From positions 1,167,311,749-1,167,375,748 of the forward strand of contig OY856409.1 of the NCBI GenBank assembly GCA_963693085.1: DNA of 64,000 nucleotides, written 5' to 3'. Below are positions 60,301 through 64,000 of this stretch, one piece after another. A model generated the notes under the pieces. The model was not told the DNA's origin. It was given only the letters and a program-made list of their open reading frames with translations, and did not search any database. A program made the position numbers and the translations under genes. This stretch comes from Alisma plantago-aquatica. Taxonomy: Eukaryota > Streptophyta > Magnoliopsida > Alismatales > Alismataceae. Within the stretch, counting starts at the first letter, position 1; every line of letters starts with the position of its first letter.

Positions 60301-62463
60301 AGTTGGTTCCAAGTGAGGCTTGCATACTAGTGAATAAGAACAGTCTCAGTTGGTGAAGATAATGGAAAAGTATTTTGATGTCTAAGGTATATTTGTGTTT
60401 TATTATATTTTTTGCATTCTTCCAGAACATAATCTATTTAACTAATATGTTTTATTTTATTATATGTATAATGTATAGATCAAGATTCAACTGATGGGTG
60501 TAAAATGATGTATCTACAACAACATCGCCATCCCAATAAAATGATGAATTAATGTAGCTATATGGAACAAACAATCCACAAAGAAATAAGTCTTGATATT
60601 CAATGTCATCCTATATCAAGAGAACCAATTCTCAATGGAAAAAATATTTTAGAAAGAAAAATACAAAACACAGTGGTGTACCTGACCAAGGAGAAATCGT
60701 ATAAGAAGGCTTTAGGTAAGGTGTAACAACCTTGATGTTTCTCACTATTTCAATTATGCACATCTGGACTCATAAGATGCTCAATTGTATTCAACAACTC
60801 CCTGGCCCTCAATTGATAGATTTGAGTCACATTACGCTTAATAAATGTTTTGGATGTGATTAAAGGACACATTGAGCTTAATTAAAACATTAATAATTAG
60901 AGTAAGACGGAATAAAGAAAATATGAAATGGAATTTTGTATAGAGATAGTTTCCAAATTGTATTTTTATTTGAATAAGTTATGTTCCCTAATCGATCAAC
61001 AAGTCATTTACCTCTCACATCCTTTAACAAAAGATCATTCATCAACTTTGTTTTAACAAAGAATATCCATCAACTTCACAAGACATCAAAAGAAAGGTCA
61101 TAATCAAAATGATGTTTTCAAAGTAAAAGAGTTAATAAATAGAGTATATAACTATATGAGTATGCCCCTACATAGAAGTCATAACAAAATTCTCATGTCA
61201 TTAATATTAATTATGTAATAAAATCACATATACCATTGGAAACACAAATCGACAAATATTCTATATGGACAACTTTTCTACTTGGAAATCTTTACATGTG
61301 ATAGATGGATTGCAAGTGAGTGAAAATTGTTCATGAAAAATATAATTATTTTATTTTATGGAAAGATCATGCAGAAACTAATTAACAACAATGAAAATCT
61401 AGATAAAGAGTCAACAAAAATATCATCCAACATGTTATAAATTGAAATGTGTTATATTAAAACTCAAGTCAGTTTTTGGATGAAATTAAAACTCAAACTA
61501 GTTGCAAACCTTTATGAAATGATATTACATTATATTCATGTGTTCACAACATTATGGGGATTCATTCATTTCAATAATCATACAATGGTAGGTGAGAGTT
61601 CCAATGTGCAAGATACAAAGTTTTTGGTGGCAATGAAGCCAAAGAGTCATTTGGATGTGCCAATTTATTTTTTCACTTTAGAAAGTTGAGATGACAATGA
61701 ATACAATGGTTAAGTTATTTCTCATAGACTTGAAAGAATATATACATCTTTCCCACATAAAAGATTTGGAAGCAAAGTAAACCATAAAAGATATTACACA
61801 AAGAAAGTAAAAGAGTGGGTCATCTATATACAATACTTACACAACGGTAAAGAAAGAAAGAAAAACTCTTAAATAAGTCTAGATGCATAGTTGGTTCTAA
61901 GTGTGGCTCACATACTAGTGAATAAGAACAATCTTAATTGGTGAAGATAATGGAAAAGGATTTTGATGTCTAAGGTATATTTGTGTTTTATTATATTTTT
62001 TGCATTCTTCCACAACATAAACTATTTAACTAATATGTCATTTTATTATATGTATAATGTATAGATCAAGGTTCAACTAATGGGTGTAAAATGGTGTATC
62101 TACAACAACATTGCCATCCCAATAATTGGTGAATTAATGTAGATATATAGAACAAACAATCCACAAAGAAATAAGTCTTGATATTCAATGTCATCCTAAA
62201 TCAAGAGAAACCAATTCTCAATGGAAAACATATTTTATAAAGGAAAAATCCTAAACACAGTGGTGTACCTGACCAAGGAGAAATCATATAAAAAGGCTTT
62301 AGGTAAGGTGTAACAACCTTCATGTTTCTCACTCTTTCAATTATGCACATCTAGACTCATAAGATGATCAATTGTATTCAACAACTCCCTTGCCCTCAAT
62401 TGATGCATTTGAGTCACATTACGCTTAATAAATGTTTTGGATGTGATTAAAGGACACATTGAG
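51390..62463 (+). repeat. Satellite array: seven tandem monomers of about 1.58 kb
   Basis: The phrase TTAATAATCA or its variant marks monomer heads at 51404, 52960, 54538, 56127, 57716, 59298 and 60890. The last monomer ends at about 62463 (GGACACATTGAG). Spacing is 1556, 1578, 1589, 1589, 1582 and 1592 bp. Copies differ by scattered substitutions and small indels. No ORF above 90 codons exists and none is conserved across copies, so the array looks non-coding. Monomer 1 lacks a ~30-bp internal duplication (ACTATTCATCAACTT) present in most later ones. Confidence 0.96.
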
Positions 62464-63064
62464 ATTATTTTACTAAAGTTGAGTATATAATTAGACTTTT
62501 GAATATGAATTTTAAATATTGAGTTTCCTCAACATCATCATCTTAGATCCAAACTTTTTATATTATAAGTACAGAAACTTGGGACACAAATGCAAAATTC
62601 AATGCATATCAGAGCTACGATTTGAAGAATATGAAATTTGCAAGAGAATCAAAGAAAACAAAAATTTATAGTGTTGTGTCACATCATGAATCTATAGATG
62701 CTCCCCTAAACCAATGAGAGGGTCTGGATTGAAAGCCACAGAACCAACCCATTTGTGCATATCAATGATCCAAGTTAGTTCCTCTCAATGAGTCATGTGT
62801 CTCAAATCAATAGGCCATACGTTATGACTTTGATCCAATGGTTGAGGGATCATATCCTTGATCCCATACAACCACCACACACATTGTACCACAAACGACA
62901 AAGTAGTAGAGTAGGTGGAGGTTTGCCCCCCTACACCCCACATTTTCCACAATTGAGCTTCCCATTCTCTTTGTCTCTTCTTCCTCACTCTTTTCCCTCA
63001 CTTATTACCCTTTTACGTGTCCTCCTTCTCCCTCTTCTCCTTCTCCTCTTCTTCCTTTTCTTCC
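62464..63064. other. Region right of the satellite; pyrimidine-rich tract
   Basis: AT-rich DNA to about 62700, then a stretch ending in a strongly pyrimidine-rich run (62955-63064; many TTCTCC/CTTCTTCC). Such tracts are common in plant 5' UTRs, but also in LTR leaders. Confidence 0.4.
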
Positions 63065-63205
63065 ATGGAGCCAACCACTTCTAACGAGGAGTTGCGGCAT
63101 CCTTTGGCTGCCCAACTGTGTGTTGAGACCCCCTACATGTCCATAGGGAGGAGTCACACATTGGTAGTATGTTCTCAGGAATTACCCCGCCCCCTCACCC
63201 TCTAG
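63065..63205 (+). CDS. Short ORF after the pyrimidine-rich tract, unrecognised
   Basis: 46 codons starting MEPTTSNEELRHPLAAQLCV with stop at 63203-63205. The ATG (TTCCATGG context) is the first after the pyrimidine run. No family is recognised. It could be a first exon, an LTR-leader ORF, or chance. Confidence 0.2.
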   Translation: MEPTTSNEELRHPLAAQLCVETPYMSIGRSHTLVVCSQELPRPLTL

Positions 63206-64000
63206 ATCTTGGGTCTATCTCTGGTTATCACATTGTACAGTGTCGCCAAGCCCACTTCTGTGGGTCATGGGTAGGGAAGATGATTCCCCTGACCTTGATC
63301 CAGCAAGCAGTAGGTGAGATTGGTCACCTCTTACCCTCCCTTGCTCTTAGTGGGTGTGCATTTGGGCCTAGGAATCATGGTATGTGTGCGGTAGGCTCAT
63401 AGAGACCAAAAAGGATAGTGGATGCATGAGATCCCCTTCTCTAGACCTTGGATCAAGAAGTAGTGGATCAGCTCAGTTGATTTCAAAATCAATCTTTGAA
63501 AATCACCCAAAATCACTCTTTTGACCAAATCTAACATATAATATATACTTTTTATTAGAAAAATGAGCTCTACACAACACAAATGATCATGTGTTGAACA
63601 TTCTCATAATTCTTCTATTTTTCCAAATATGCACACTTTTGGTCTTTTGTTGTGCTTAATATTTTATGTCAAATCCTTGTCAAATAATGACATGATTTGA
63701 TTTGCATGACCCTAGCATATAATGTAACAATAGAAAATGTTCGACCTTGACCTATTCTTAATACTGAAATATGATCTTTTACTCCAATGTTGCTTAATAT
63801 GCACTTGTTTGCTAAAATGTTGATCTTAATGCTCCAATGTTATCAAAAAAATATGCATCAAGTATTTATACTTGCCCCAAATCAGTCACATGTGCTAACA
63901 TGTGAACCAAGAATTATTTTCTATCACACTTTTTCACTCATATGCTCTTTTGACTATATGTGACATACGTGTGGCACCTAATATGCTCCAAATGCACACG
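63206..64000. other. Right end of window, nothing recognised
   Basis: AT-rich DNA with no supported gene or repeat boundary. CTCCAATGTT phrases near 63780-63840 recall the short repeat at 2665-2721, but the match is too short to use. Confidence 0.4.

Noticed and set aside
62788..63084. 98-codon ORF at the right end
   Set aside because: Its second half is only the Leu/Phe/Ser translation of the pyrimidine-rich tract.

Overview
This window looks like nuclear DNA of a flowering plant with a TE-rich, AT-rich genome. The evidence is plant Ty1/copia and Ty3/gypsy retrotransposons with tRNA-type primer sites, RTE-type LINE tails, many hAT-like elements with 8-bp target duplications, a spliced gene with GT-AG introns, and tRNA genes without an encoded CCA. 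The species cannot be named from the sequence. Nothing here is bacterial, and no CRISPR, operon or viral replicon is present.

Layout. Positions 1 to about 35.9 kb are a deep nest of LTR retrotransposons. A decayed gypsy-like element (coding remnant 1-1749, LTR-like DNA at 24.5-25.1 kb and 33.6-35.9 kb) was split by Copia-1 (3567-24511, + strand, TSD AGTCA), by Copia-2 (25086-33576, - strand, TSD GACAT, nearly identical LTRs, long pol ORF) and by a hAT-like element (34844-35756). Copia-1 was itself split inside gag by a non-autonomous gypsy-type element with three LTRs and two internal regions (7621-19080, - strand, tRNA-Asp-type primer site).

From 36.7 to 50.9 kb lies one apparent host gene on the - strand. 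It encodes a 92-residue protein I reconstruct from two coding exons (49598-49819 and 36706-36762), with a non-coding 5' exon near 50.8-50.9 kb. Its second intron is about 12.8 kb long and packed with small transposons: hAT-like elements with 8-bp TSDs (ATTATCAC, TTCGTGTG, CATTAGAC, GTTACATA, CTCCTCT), two RTE LINE tails, a pair of inverted foldback MITEs around a palindromic microsatellite, and a 321-bp Helitron-like element.

From 50.95 kb on there are three tandem tRNA-Arg(TCG) genes at a 181-182 bp period. Their spacer is the same sequence as the first ~100 bp of a large satellite monomer. That satellite then runs as seven head-to-tail copies of about 1.58 kb (51.39-62.46 kb). The last 1.5 kb is unassigned, with a pyrimidine-rich stretch before a short ORF.

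Most notable: the tRNA/satellite junction, the palindrome clusters of Copia-2 (in both U3 regions and the gag-pol linker), the three-LTR composite, and the small gene spanning a transposon-filled intron.
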